From the NCBI RefSeq assembly GCF_016583575.1, contig NZ_NRRG01000018.1, positions 22,971-86,970 on the forward strand: a DNA stretch of 64,000 bases, in the 5' to 3' direction. The DNA is from Thiocystis violacea (GTDB taxonomy: Bacteria; Pseudomonadota; Gammaproteobacteria; Chromatiales; Chromatiaceae). The translations under genes were made by a program, and so were the position numbers. Below are positions 26,767-35,282 of the stretch, in pieces. The notes under the pieces are model-generated. The model was given only the letters and a program-made list of their open reading frames with translations, did not search any database and was not told the DNA's origin. The first letter of the stretch is position 1, and every line of letters begins with the position of its first letter.

Positions 26767-29700
26767 ATGGATGGCGTGGAACTCGCCAGGCAAGCCGCCG
26801 CCGAGCTTCACGCTTGCCTCGTCGCATCTGGCGCTGATCCCTGGTCGCCCTATGACTTTGCTGTCGCCGAGGCCAAACGGCGGGGGATCGACGTCGAGCC
26901 GACGGCGGCGGGGGCCGCTATGCTCAATGGCGGTCGTGCGACCTTTATCGCCGCCGATGATCTGATCCTCCACGAGGATATCGGATCTCAGTTCGAACAA
27001 GCCTTCCTCGTGGCGCACGAGATCGGCCATATTGAGCTTGGCGACGATCCTGATGACGAACCGGTGCCGACAATTGCTCCGGCCCGCGCAACTGAACCCT
27101 CGCCGGTCGGTATGGATAGGGTTGTCGACTATGGACACAGGCAACGCCGCGAGGTCCAGATGGATCTGTTCGCGCGCGAGCTGCTGCTTCCCCGCACCGT
27201 CGCGTGGGCACTCCACGTCGACCAAGGGCTCTCCGCCTCCTCCATCGCGGCAAGGCTCGGCGCGCAGTTCGAAGTCGTTGCACAGCAGTTGTTCGATGCG
27301 CTGCTGCTACCAACGGTACCTCCTGCCGCGACTGCGACGCATATAGAACGGCCGCTCAATCCGCTGCAAGCGGCGGCGGCGGGGCATCGTGGCGAAGCTT
27401 ATCTGCTCGAAGCAGGTCCTGGCACCGGCAAGACGCAGACGCTGATCGCGCGCGTCGAGGGCCTTCTGGCAGAGCACGTCGATCCGAGGCGGATCTTGCT
27501 GTTGACCTTCTCGAACAAGGCGTCGGGCGAAATGGCAGAGCGGATCGCGCGCAAGGAGCCCGAGGCGGCGGCCGCGATGTGGATCGGCACGTTCCATGCA
27601 TTCGGCCTCGATATCATCCGTCGCTTCCATGTGGAACTAGGTCTCCCAAGAGATCCGCGGATGATAGATCGGACGGAGGCGCTGGAGCTCCTCGAAGATG
27701 AATTCCCGCGCCTGAGGCTCGCGCATTATCGCAATCTCTACGATCCGACCCAGATCATCGCCGACATGCTGGCCGCCTTCTCGCGAGCAAAGGATGAGGT
27801 GGTCGAAACCGAAACTTACGCCGCGCTCGCCGAGGCGATGCTCGCCAAGGCGGCGGGCTCCGAGGCGCGCAAGGCTGCTGAGCGCGCTAGCGAGGTGGTT
27901 CGCGTCTACGCCGCCTATGAACAGCTGAAGCGCAGCGCGCATTGCGTCGACTTCGGAGATCTTGTCGCCCTTCCAGTTAAGTTGCTCGAGACCAATGCAG
28001 CCATCCGTGAAACGCTGCAGGCGCAATATGACCACGTCCTCGTCGACGAATATCAGGACGTGAACCGCAGCAGTGTGCGCTTGCTGAGCGCGCTGCGGCC
28101 AAGCGGTCGCAATCTCTGGATGGTTGGCGATGCCAAGCAGTCGATTTACCGTTTTCGCGGCGCCTCATCATTCAACATGAGTCGGTTCGGCAAGGAAGAC
28201 TTTCCCGGCGGCAAGCGCGGTCGATTGAAACGCAACTATCGTTCGACGCCCGAGATTGTTGCCAGCTTCTCCAGCTTCTCTATCACGATGCGAGGCGGTG
28301 ATGCGGACAGTGGTCTCGAAGCGGATCGAGACTCCAATGGGCATAGGCCAGAGTTGCGCACGGTGCAGCGCGCCGAACAGCAGCAGGTCGCTTTGGCCGA
28401 CGCAATCGAGGAGCTCAGACGCGAGGGCTATGCCTATCGCGACCAGGCGGTCCTATGCACCGGCAACGAAAAGCTGTCGACGATCGGGCAGGATCTCGAA
28501 CGGCTTGGCGTGCCTGTCCTATTCCTGGGCAGTCTGTTCGAGCGGGATGAGGTCAAAGATCTCTTAGCGCTCCTCTCGATCCTTGTTGACCGGCGGGCCA
28601 TGGGGCTGGTGCGCATTGCCTGCTGGCCCGAGTTTGCCACCGCCTTCGCGGATGTGGTTGCGGTTTTTGACCATCTGCGCACGGCCGAACATGTACCGGC
28701 CAGCTGGCTGCGGCATGGCGAAACGATCCGCGGTTTAAGCGAAACCGGGCGGCAGGCCCTTGCCAATCTCGCGGCTGCGCTCGATGGATACGATCAGACG
28801 GCTACGCCTTGGACCGTGCTCGCGACGCTGCTGCTCGACCGCACCCGCATCGCCGCACGCTTCGGGAAGTCGGCAGATCTCTCCGATCGCACGCGCAGCA
28901 TCGCGATCTGGCAGTTCCTCAACTTTGTGAGGGTGCAGCCGGCCGGACCCGGATTGCCCATTACGCGCCTGCTCGATCGCGTGCGCAGGCTGGTCCGGCT
29001 AGGTGATGATCGAGACCTGCGTCAGCTTCCGGTAGCCGCGCAACATCTGGACGCCGTGCGGCTAATGACCATCCACGGCGCTAAAGGCCTAGAGTTCGGT
29101 GGCGTCCATATCCCGGGTCTCAATAGCGACACCATCCCGCGCACGCCGTCTGCACCGTCTTGTCCTGCACCTGAAGGAATGATCGCGGGGGCAGAAGGCG
29201 GCGCGCTGGAGGCGTTTCGCGCCGGCCAAGTCGAGGAGCAGGAATGCCTCTTTTATGTGGCTCAGTCACGTGCCCGCGATCGCCTGATTCTTTATGCGCC
29301 GACAGAGAAGAGTAACGGCCACAATCGACCACTTTCACCATTCCTAGACCGCCTCGGAGCCACCTTGACACACCGTTTTCTGTTGCCTGAGCGGGCGCTT
29401 CCCGTGGCAGCGGAAGCGCGGGGTGTCGACCTGGTCATCGACGGCCGGCTGAGTTTCGGGGCTTCACAAATCGCTCTTTATGAATCCTGCCCGCGGCGTT
29501 TCTTCTACACACATATTTTGCAGGTGGGCGGACGGCGGCCCGCAACCGCCTTCATGTCTCTGCACGAGGCGGTTCGCACAGTCATCGAGACGCTAATCGC
29601 GTCAGATGTCCCCGTAACCGAGCGGAACCTGGAAGAGCATACCGACGCGGCGCTCGCCGGCCAGGGGCTGGCCGACCACGGCTACTGCGCTGAATTCCGC

Positions 29701-30168
29701 GATCTAGCCCTAGAGATGCTGCGCTTCTTCCTGGCGAGCCGCACCGATGCGGTCGCCGAAGCGCCGGTCGCATTGAGTCTTAATTTCGGAGGAGAAGAGA
29801 TCATCGTTCAGCCGGACGAGGTGCTGGTGCGGCCGGATGGTACCCGGTGCGTGCGGCGTATCCGCACGGGTCACATGCGGTCAGCCGAGAGCAAGGATGT
29901 CGGTGCGGCGGCGCTGCTGCTAGCGGTCAAGCAGGCTTTTCCCGGCGCAGTCGCGGAGCTCGTCCATCTTTCCGACGGCGAGGCGCACGCGCTCGCCTTG
30001 TCGGACCGTGAGTTGAAGGGGCGTACGCAGAAGCTAACCAAGTTTCTCGGTGACATCCGCGCCGGACGGTTTCCGGCTGAACTCTCCTCGCGCACCTGCC
30101 CAAACTGCCCGGCCTTCTTCATCTGCGGGCAGACCCCAGAGGGTCCCTTTCAAAAAAAGTTCGCCTGA
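26767..30168 (+). CDS. ImmA/IrrE-type metallopeptidase fused to a UvrD-like helicase
   Basis: This is a 1133-residue fusion. Residues about 1-180 form an ImmA/IrrE peptidase with the zinc motif HEIGH (in VAHEIGHIELGDD) and VQMDLFARELLLP. A superfamily 1 helicase follows: EAGPGTGKTQTLIARV (Walker A, about residue 217), LLTFSNKASGEMAERI, VDEYQDVNRSS, RLKRNYRSTPEIV and MTIHGAKGLEFG. The C-terminus resembles an AddB/RecB nuclease with Fe-S-type cysteines (ESCPRRFFY, then CPNCPAFFICG), but the expected Asp-Tyr-Lys core reads RRIRTG, so it is probably nuclease-dead. It may sense damage or DNA ends and cut a regulator or a conjugate; that is inference. Confidence 0.88.
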   Translation: MDGVELARQAAAELHACLVASGADPWSPYDFAVAEAKRRGIDVEPTAAGAAMLNGGRATFIAADDLILHEDIGSQFEQAFLVAHEIGHIELGDDPDDEPVPTIAPARATEPSPVGMDRVVDYGHRQRREVQMDLFARELLLPRTVAWALHVDQGLSASSIAARLGAQFEVVAQQLFDALLLPTVPPAATATHIERPLNPLQAAAAGHRGEAYLLEAGPGTGKTQTLIARVEGLLAEHVDPRRILLLTFSNKASGEMAERIARKEPEAAAAMWIGTFHAFGLDIIRRFHVELGLPRDPRMIDRTEALELLEDEFPRLRLAHYRNLYDPTQIIADMLAAFSRAKDEVVETETYAALAEAMLAKAAGSEARKAAERASEVVRVYAAYEQLKRSAHCVDFGDLVALPVKLLETNAAIRETLQAQYDHVLVDEYQDVNRSSVRLLSALRPSGRNLWMVGDAKQSIYRFRGASSFNMSRFGKEDFPGGKRGRLKRNYRSTPEIVASFSSFSITMRGGDADSGLEADRDSNGHRPELRTVQRAEQQQVALADAIEELRREGYAYRDQAVLCTGNEKLSTIGQDLERLGVPVLFLGSLFERDEVKDLLALLSILVDRRAMGLVRIACWPEFATAFADVVAVFDHLRTAEHVPASWLRHGETIRGLSETGRQALANLAAALDGYDQTATPWTVLATLLLDRTRIAARFGKSADLSDRTRSIAIWQFLNFVRVQPAGPGLPITRLLDRVRRLVRLGDDRDLRQLPVAAQHLDAVRLMTIHGAKGLEFGGVHIPGLNSDTIPRTPSAPSCPAPEGMIAGAEGGALEAFRAGQVEEQECLFYVAQSRARDRLILYAPTEKSNGHNRPLSPFLDRLGATLTHRFLLPERALPVAAEARGVDLVIDGRLSFGASQIALYESCPRRFFYTHILQVGGRRPATAFMSLHEAVRTVIETLIASDVPVTERNLEEHTDAALAGQGLADHGYCAEFRDLALEMLRFFLASRTDAVAEAPVALSLNFGGEEIIVQPDEVLVRPDGTRCVRRIRTGHMRSAESKDVGAAALLLAVKQAFPGAVAELVHLSDGEAHALALSDRELKGRTQKLTKFLGDIRAGRFPAELSSRTCPNCPAFFICGQTPEGPFQKKFA

Positions 30169-30249
30169 CCTTACCGGTCGGCGAATCTCGCGTCGATTGA
30201 ACCCTTAGAGCTGCGGCGTCGCCGCGGCAAAACCTAAGGACTCAACCTC

Positions 30250-30996
30250 ATGAACACCGAAGAACTTCTTGACTATGACGATCTCGGCGACGCCCTGCGC
30301 GAAGGCCGGGCGCTGCGTCCGGCGCGAGGGTATCGCTTCCGCCTCGCGCAGGGTGATCTTAACTTCGAGTTCCGCCAGGTGCGCGATCCCGTGCCGCTGG
30401 GCCGCCAGTTGCTCGAGGCCGGCGCCCTGGACCCGCGGGACGGTTACAGCCTGTTCGCGATCCTGCCCTCAGGGGACTTCGAGGACGTGCGGCTGAACGA
30501 GCCTTTCGACCTGCGCGAACGGGGCGCCGAGCGGTTCGTCGCCTTCCTGACGGATCGCGACTTCAAGCTCACGCTGAACGACGACGAGCTGCGCTGGGGT
30601 AAGCCGATCATCAGCGGCACGGTGCTCTACGGCCTTGCCAACCCTGGCGAGGGGGAAGGCGTCTTCCTTGAGGTTCCCGGCGGGGAAGATCGCCTGATCG
30701 AGTCTGGCGAGTTGATCGATCTGACCCGACCCGGCATCGAGCGGTTCATCACCGCGCGGCTGACGTTCGAGATCATTGTCAATGCGCGGCCGCGCACGGT
30801 GAACGCTCGCACGGTCACATTCGAGCAGATCGTCCAGCTTGCCTTCCCGGGTCAGCATGAGCCCAACGTCGTCTTCTCCATGACCTATCGTCATGCGGCA
30901 TCGACGCCGCATGCTGGTGAGCTTGGGTCTGGCGGTTCTGTCGATGTCAAGAAAAAGGGGACGGTGTTCAATGTCACGCGAACTGTTCAGTCGTAA
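30250..30996 (+). CDS. Multiubiquitin-domain protein (three ubiquitin-like units)
   Basis: This 248-residue protein has an RBS AAGGA and ATG at 30250. I can divide it into three beta-grasp-like units: about 26-97 (YRFRLAQGDLNFEFR to ERFVAF), about 100-165 (FKLTLNDDELRWGK to IERFI), and about 168-248 (LTFEIIVNARPRTVNA to VFNVTRTVQS). The last unit matches the bacterial multiubiquitin domain closely. The C-terminus is Val-Gln-Ser with no di-glycine, so either it is processed or activation differs. The E1-like gene overlaps its end by 26 bases. It is the presumed modifier or substrate carrier of the pathway. Confidence 0.87.
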   Translation: MNTEELLDYDDLGDALREGRALRPARGYRFRLAQGDLNFEFRQVRDPVPLGRQLLEAGALDPRDGYSLFAILPSGDFEDVRLNEPFDLRERGAERFVAFLTDRDFKLTLNDDELRWGKPIISGTVLYGLANPGEGEGVFLEVPGGEDRLIESGELIDLTRPGIERFITARLTFEIIVNARPRTVNARTVTFEQIVQLAFPGQHEPNVVFSMTYRHAASTPHAGELGSGGSVDVKKKGTVFNVTRTVQS

Positions 30997-32143
30997 TCCC
31001 GACCTCAAGCGGCTGCGGGACGAGGGCTACTTCGTCCAGCAGCAGGGCGGACATCTTGTCATGCGGGAGGTGCCCTATGTCGATGCGCATCGGGAGGTGC
31101 GCATCGGCACCCTCATTTCCAGTCTGACGCTGGCCGGAGACCAGACGCGAACGCCAGACACTCATGTCGTCTACTGGGATGGCGATTTTCCCTGCCATGC
31201 CGATGGCTCGAACATTCAGGGGGTCTCGCATCAGTTCGGCGCCTTCGACCTTGGCCACGGCCTCAAAGCGACGCATAGCTTCTCCAGTAAACCGGATGGC
31301 GGCTACACGGACTACCACCACAAGCTGACGAGCTACGCGAACATCATCGCGGGTCCGGCAGCGGTGCTGAAGCCCGGCGTGACCCCTCGCGCCTTCCGCG
31401 AGCCTGAGGAAGAGGAAGACAGCGTGTTCAACTATGTCGAGACCGCCTCCGATCGTGTCGGGATCGGCGTCCTGACCGAACGCCTCGCCAACGAGCGAGT
31501 CGCCATCATCGGCGTCGGTGGGACCGGTAGCTACATCCTGGACTTCGTCTGCAAGACGCCAGTTCGCGAAATTCGGCTCTTCGACAGCGACGAGTTCCTG
31601 ACCCACAATGCGTTTCGGGCGCCTGGCGCCCCGAGCCTGGAGGAGCTGCGAGAGGCGCCTAAGAAGGTCGATTATCTGGAGCGTATCTACAGCCGGATCC
31701 ACCGGAACGTTGTGGCGCATGATGCCGATCTCGGCGCCGACAACCTCCACCTTCTCGACGGCGTCACCTTTGCGTTCCTGTCCCTCGACGCCGGCGATGC
31801 GAAGCGGCTGATTGTAGATAAGCTCGAGGCGATCAGCGCCGCATTCGTCGATGTCGGCATGGGGCTTGAGCTCGACGAGGGATCGCTGGGCGGCATCCTG
31901 CGTGTCACCGCTAGCACGCCGGATAAGCGGGATCATGTGCGGCAGCGCATCTCCTTCGTCGGCGGCGGCGCCAAGGACATCTACGCCTCCAACATTCAGG
32001 TTGCGGACCTCAACGCCCTGAATGCCGTCCTTGCGGTCGTGAAGTGGAAAAAGATTCGTGGCTTCTATCGTGACCTCGAGCACGAGCATCATTGTACCTA
32101 CACCACTGACGGCAACATGCTCATCAACGGGAACCTGGCATGA
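30971..32143 (+). CDS. E1-like ThiF-family adenylyltransferase with N-terminal DUF6791-like domain
   Basis: This protein is 390 residues from the ATG at 30971. The N-terminal 160 residues (NPDLKRLRDEGYFVQQQGGH, THVVYWDGDFPCHADG, HSFSSKPDGGYTDYH) resemble the DUF6791 domain found ahead of bacterial ThiF proteins. The C-terminal domain has the nucleotide-binding loop VAIIGVGGTGSYILD, followed by IRLFDSDEFLTHNAFRAPGA, a normal E1 signature. It should adenylate the C-terminus of the ubiquitin-like protein. No separate E2 or JAB peptidase gene is seen. It overlaps both neighbours, showing tight coupling. Confidence 0.88.
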   Translation: MSRELFSRNPDLKRLRDEGYFVQQQGGHLVMREVPYVDAHREVRIGTLISSLTLAGDQTRTPDTHVVYWDGDFPCHADGSNIQGVSHQFGAFDLGHGLKATHSFSSKPDGGYTDYHHKLTSYANIIAGPAAVLKPGVTPRAFREPEEEEDSVFNYVETASDRVGIGVLTERLANERVAIIGVGGTGSYILDFVCKTPVREIRLFDSDEFLTHNAFRAPGAPSLEELREAPKKVDYLERIYSRIHRNVVAHDADLGADNLHLLDGVTFAFLSLDAGDAKRLIVDKLEAISAAFVDVGMGLELDEGSLGGILRVTASTPDKRDHVRQRISFVGGGAKDIYASNIQVADLNALNAVLAVVKWKKIRGFYRDLEHEHHCTYTTDGNMLINGNLA

Positions 32144-32580
32144 TGCGCCACAAGCGACTCGAACATCGTTTCGTTGAACACATCCCGGAGCACCTAGAGC
32201 CAGGCGTTCTCTATGTATCGATAGAATATGCGACAGCGGCCCACAGCTGCTGTTGCGGCTGTGGGGATGAGGTGGTCACGCCCTTTACGCCTACGGACTG
32301 GAAGATGACGTTTGATGGCGAGACCGTCTCGCTTCGTCCGTCGATCGGCAATTGGACGCTGAAGTGCCGGTCGCATTATGTGATCGACTGCGGAAAAGTT
32401 CTTGAAGCCGGCCCTTGGAGCGACGAGCAAGTTGAAACCGAGCGTCGTCGAGATCGTGCCGCCAAAGCGCGCTTCTACGGGCGACCACCAAAAGTTGAAC
32501 TTCATGTCCAACCCGCTTTGCCGAAGGCAACACGGGGATTCTGGCGCCGTATCTGGAGCCGTATATCAGGTAAATTATAA
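32140..32580 (+). CDS. DUF6527-family zinc-binding protein
   Basis: This is a 146-residue protein. The sequence SCCCGCGDEVVTPFTPTDWK, then LRPSIGNWTLKCRSHYVI, matches DUF6527, a family that travels with bacterial ubiquitin-like operons. The Cys cluster and the later Cys-x-Ser-His suggest a zinc site, so an E2- or E3-like or structural role has been considered; this is inference. The last 40 residues are basic. It starts with a 4-base overlap with the ThiF gene and ends the operon. Confidence 0.82.
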   Translation: MMRHKRLEHRFVEHIPEHLEPGVLYVSIEYATAAHSCCCGCGDEVVTPFTPTDWKMTFDGETVSLRPSIGNWTLKCRSHYVIDCGKVLEAGPWSDEQVETERRRDRAAKARFYGRPPKVELHVQPALPKATRGFWRRIWSRISGKL

Positions 32581-33148
32581 TGATCAGGCTAAAGCATCCA
32601 ATTCGCTGCCGGCCATGGAAGCGCGAAGCGAGAGGCCGGTAGTCCCTGGCAATCGTGGGCGCTTGCGTATTGCCGCAATGGCGAAGGGCGTCAGTCCTTC
32701 GCCGCGGAGGCGATACGCAGAGCGCAACCCCACACGCCGTCGAGTCGTCATAGGGTCGTGCGCAGCCCGAATGCGCCAACGGCGCTACTCATGGCGAAGC
32801 AGCAACCCGGAACGGTATGGGCTGTCGCCAGCGTCTCGGCGAGGCCGTCCCAGCCGGTATCCGGTGTGCATCCAATGACAGTGTTTCGAGACCGCTCCGA
32901 GCGCATGATTTCTGTCCATGACGATGAGCGGGAGGAATCGATAGGGTACAGGATCCAGAACCGTTGAATCGAGCGATTCTCGGGCGAAGGCCTGCGTCCT
33001 TGAAGGCACCCTGCGGTGTAGGATCCAATCAGAAATGGACAGGAAATTTGGACATGGTATGTCGGGAGAGACATGCCACGAGACTTGAGGTAGGTACCGA
33101 CCGGGGCATGAAGGGGAGACTGCTTTGCGCTTGAAACCGGCCTGTGCC
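32581..33148. other. Gap of 568 bases without a supported gene
   Basis: I see no convincing gene on either strand. There is a hairpin-like pair GGTATGTC (33056-33063) and GACATGCC (33070-33077). The stretch may be decayed DNA between the ubiquitin-like operon and the toxin-antitoxin remnant. Confidence 0.45.
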
Positions 33149-33629
33149 TCAGGAACGCCGTTCAGGAAAAGAAGAATACTGATGCGCACAGGCGTCATTG
33201 GGTGCGTCGGACGGGGGAGCCTGGCAGGCGACGACCAGATCATGGAACTTGGTGATAACGTCTTTGAATAGGGTGCGAGGCAGCAGGCCGTATGCCACGG
33301 TCGATGCGTCGCCCGAGACTGTTGGGCGCAGATCCGGCCCAGGCCAAACGAAACGATTCGCTTCGGTCAGCACGATCCAGGAGCGCTCATCATCCTATCC
33401 GAGACGACGCTTCGTGGCGTGCGGGATTTCGACGGGCAGCGACGGAGCGGACGGCGGCGTACGTCACCGGTAAACCGTGACGACCTGATCCCCGTAATCA
33501 TCCGTGGAGACCAGGATGACGGCACAGGGTCGATCTTTGCGGTCTTCGTCATGGCCTCGGCGCTGTTCCTCTCGCCACAAATTAGGCGTAGCGGATGATC
33601 AAACCAGGAATGGGCGTGGGGAGCGGCAT
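33149..33629 (-). pseudogene. Decayed PemK/MazF-like toxin
   Basis: The gene would start at the ATG at 33629, 2 bases after the antitoxin stop. Reading across lesions gives PLPTPIPGLIIRYA, an LWREE-like piece, DRPCAVILVSTDDYGDQVV, VEIPHATKRRLG, DDERSWIVLTEANRFVWPG and a normal C-terminus, as in PemK-like toxins. One extra base after RYA gives TAA. A base is missing in VVTVLPVT and more shifts follow. Then the codon after KRRLG is TAG. At least three separate lesions remove function, while the antitoxin stays open. Confidence 0.82.
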
Positions 33630-33631
33630 CC

Positions 33632-33889
33632 TTAGTCGCGACACTCGTCGTCAAAGGTCGCCGCTTCGGGTGGCGGCTCGGCTTGGCGGATCGCTTCGAG
33701 GTCCATGGCCGTGAAATCCTCGAGCCCCAGGACCGCGCGATCACGCCGCTTCAGGCGGTGATACTCGTCGGCGGAGAGCACGACGAGGCGCTCGCGGCCA
33801 TTGCGGGTGATGGCGAGCGGCTCCTTGAGGGCTTCGTCTTGATAGCGTCCGAAGTGGCGCTGAAAGTCGGCGGAGGTGATCGTGAGCAT
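33632..33889 (-). CDS. Phd/YefM-family antitoxin
   Basis: This 85-residue protein has an N-terminal MLTITSADFQRHFGRYQDEA and PLAITRNGRERLVVLSADEY, the Phd/YefM DNA-binding fold. The C-terminal DFTAMDLEAIRQAEPPPEAA is the flexible toxin-neutralising tail. The cognate PemK-like toxin directly downstream is destroyed, so this antitoxin is an orphan. It may still autoregulate or neutralise a related toxin elsewhere. Confidence 0.85.
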   Translation of the reverse strand: MLTITSADFQRHFGRYQDEALKEPLAITRNGRERLVVLSADEYHRLKRRDRAVLGLEDFTAMDLEAIRQAEPPPEAATFDDECRD

Positions 33890-33995
33890 GGACCGCGTCC
33901 TGAGAATCTGTGTTTTACGTATAATACAGAATAAACGGATGGTCCGGATCCGGCAATGGATGAGCGAAATAATCGGGTTTTTAGGGGCCAGTTAT

Positions 33996-34025
33996 CGAGC
34001 ATGATAAAGGAGGTTATCATGCTCG
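33996..34025. repeat. Perfect 12-bp inverted repeat near the recombinase gene
   Basis: CGAGCATGATAA (33996-34007) and TTATCATGCTCG (34014-34025) are perfect reverse complements around AGGAGG. The site lies about 210 bases upstream of the recombinase start. It may be the crossover core or a terminator of the orphan antitoxin region; there is no T-tract. Confidence 0.6.
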
Positions 34026-34044
34026 GTAAGGGCGGGGAGGGGAG

Positions 34045-34198
34045 GATTGCGGAGGACAATCCTGGACTCTGGAAGGATTGTTTTCTTGGTGCGCCGGCGG
34101 TCATGATTGTCGGATGCAATCACTTGGGCACGATCGATTGGGTTTCGCGCGCGCCGGATGAGGATTGCAATCGTCAATCGAAAGTACGCACTCGATTG
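34045..34198. promoter_or_regulatory. Cluster of GATTG/CAATC repeats (possible recombinase arm sites)
   Basis: Ten copies of GATTG or its complement lie in 154 bases: at 34045, 34057, 34076, 34105, 34117, 34136, 34163, 34168, 34175 and 34194. By chance about 0.3 would be expected. They end just before the recombinase gene, as arm-type or regulatory sites often do. Binding is not shown. Confidence 0.55.
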
Positions 34199-34236
34199 AT
34201 TTGTCAGACACAGCGCCTGGCGCTGAGGAGACCACG

Positions 34237-35199
34237 ATGCATCAGCTCGTCAACGCGCTCAACCTGCAGGCGATGAACCTGCCGGCGCTCTTCGTCCGCA
34301 CGCCCGAGGCCGGCAAGCGCTTCATCGAGTTCTTCACGGCCAATATCCGCAATGCCAACACCCGGCGCGCCTACACCCGGGCGACGCTCGACTTCGCCGC
34401 CTGGTGCGATCAGGCTGGACTCACGGCCCTGGAGGACATCGAGCCGGTGCATGTGGCGGCCTATATCGAGACGCTTCAGTCGCGGCTCTCGGCGCCCTCG
34501 GTCAAGCAGAACCTGGCGGCGATCCGCATGCTCTTCGATTGGCTGGTGGTCGGTCAGCAACTGGCGGTCAATCCGGCCGCCGCCGTGCGCGGTCCCAGGT
34601 ACAGCGTCAAGAAAGGCAAGACGCCGGTGCTGAGCGCGGAGGAAGCCCGCCTGCTGCTCGATTCGATCGACACCGGCACGCCCATGGGGCGGCGGGACCA
34701 CGCCTTGATCAGCTTGATGGTCTACACCTTCGCCCGTGTCGGGGCGGTGATCAAGATGCGGGTGGAGGACGTCTATATTCAGGGCCGGCGCACCTGGGTG
34801 CGCTTGCACGAGAAAGGCGGCAAGCGCCATGAGATGCCCTGCCATCACAACTTAGAGGCCTCGCTCGAACGCTATCTGGACGTGACCGGATTACGCGGCC
34901 AGCCGAAGGCGGTCCTCTTCCCCACCGCCCCAGGCAAAAGCGGTGCGCTCACCGATCGCGCGCTCCAACAGCATGAGGTCTACCGCATGATTCGCCGGCG
35001 CGTCCTCACCGCCGGGATCGGCACAGCGGCGGGCTGTCACACGTTTCGGGCCACCGGGATCACGGAGTATCTGCGCAATGGCGGCAAGCTCGAGGTGGCG
35101 CAGCAGATGGCGAACCATGAGAGCGCTCGGACCACTGGGCTCTATGATCGGCGCAACGATCTGGTCAATCTCGATGAGGTCGAGCGAATTATCATTTGA
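34237..35199 (+). CDS. XerC/D-like tyrosine recombinase
   Basis: This protein is 320 residues from the ATG at 34237, with GAGGAG just upstream. The N-terminal SAM-like core-binding domain covers about 1-100 (NANTRRAYTRATLDFAAWCD, SAPSVKQNLAAIRMLFDWL). The catalytic domain has Arg in VYTFARVGAV, the box CHTFRATGITEYL (His, Arg), His in MANHESARTTG and Tyr in TGLYDRRN. It is a complete integrase, close to the right end of the proposed 11-36.5 kb island, and may mobilise it with the HTH protein at 11145 as its directionality factor. That link is inferred. Confidence 0.9.
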   Translation: MHQLVNALNLQAMNLPALFVRTPEAGKRFIEFFTANIRNANTRRAYTRATLDFAAWCDQAGLTALEDIEPVHVAAYIETLQSRLSAPSVKQNLAAIRMLFDWLVVGQQLAVNPAAAVRGPRYSVKKGKTPVLSAEEARLLLDSIDTGTPMGRRDHALISLMVYTFARVGAVIKMRVEDVYIQGRRTWVRLHEKGGKRHEMPCHHNLEASLERYLDVTGLRGQPKAVLFPTAPGKSGALTDRALQQHEVYRMIRRRVLTAGIGTAAGCHTFRATGITEYLRNGGKLEVAQQMANHESARTTGLYDRRNDLVNLDEVERIII

Positions 35200-35282
35200 G
35201 ACGTCTATCGTCGGCGTGCGTCAGACCGTTTTCACTCCCCTGGGAAGACGAAACATCGAGGGAACCTCAAGGAGTTCAGCCG

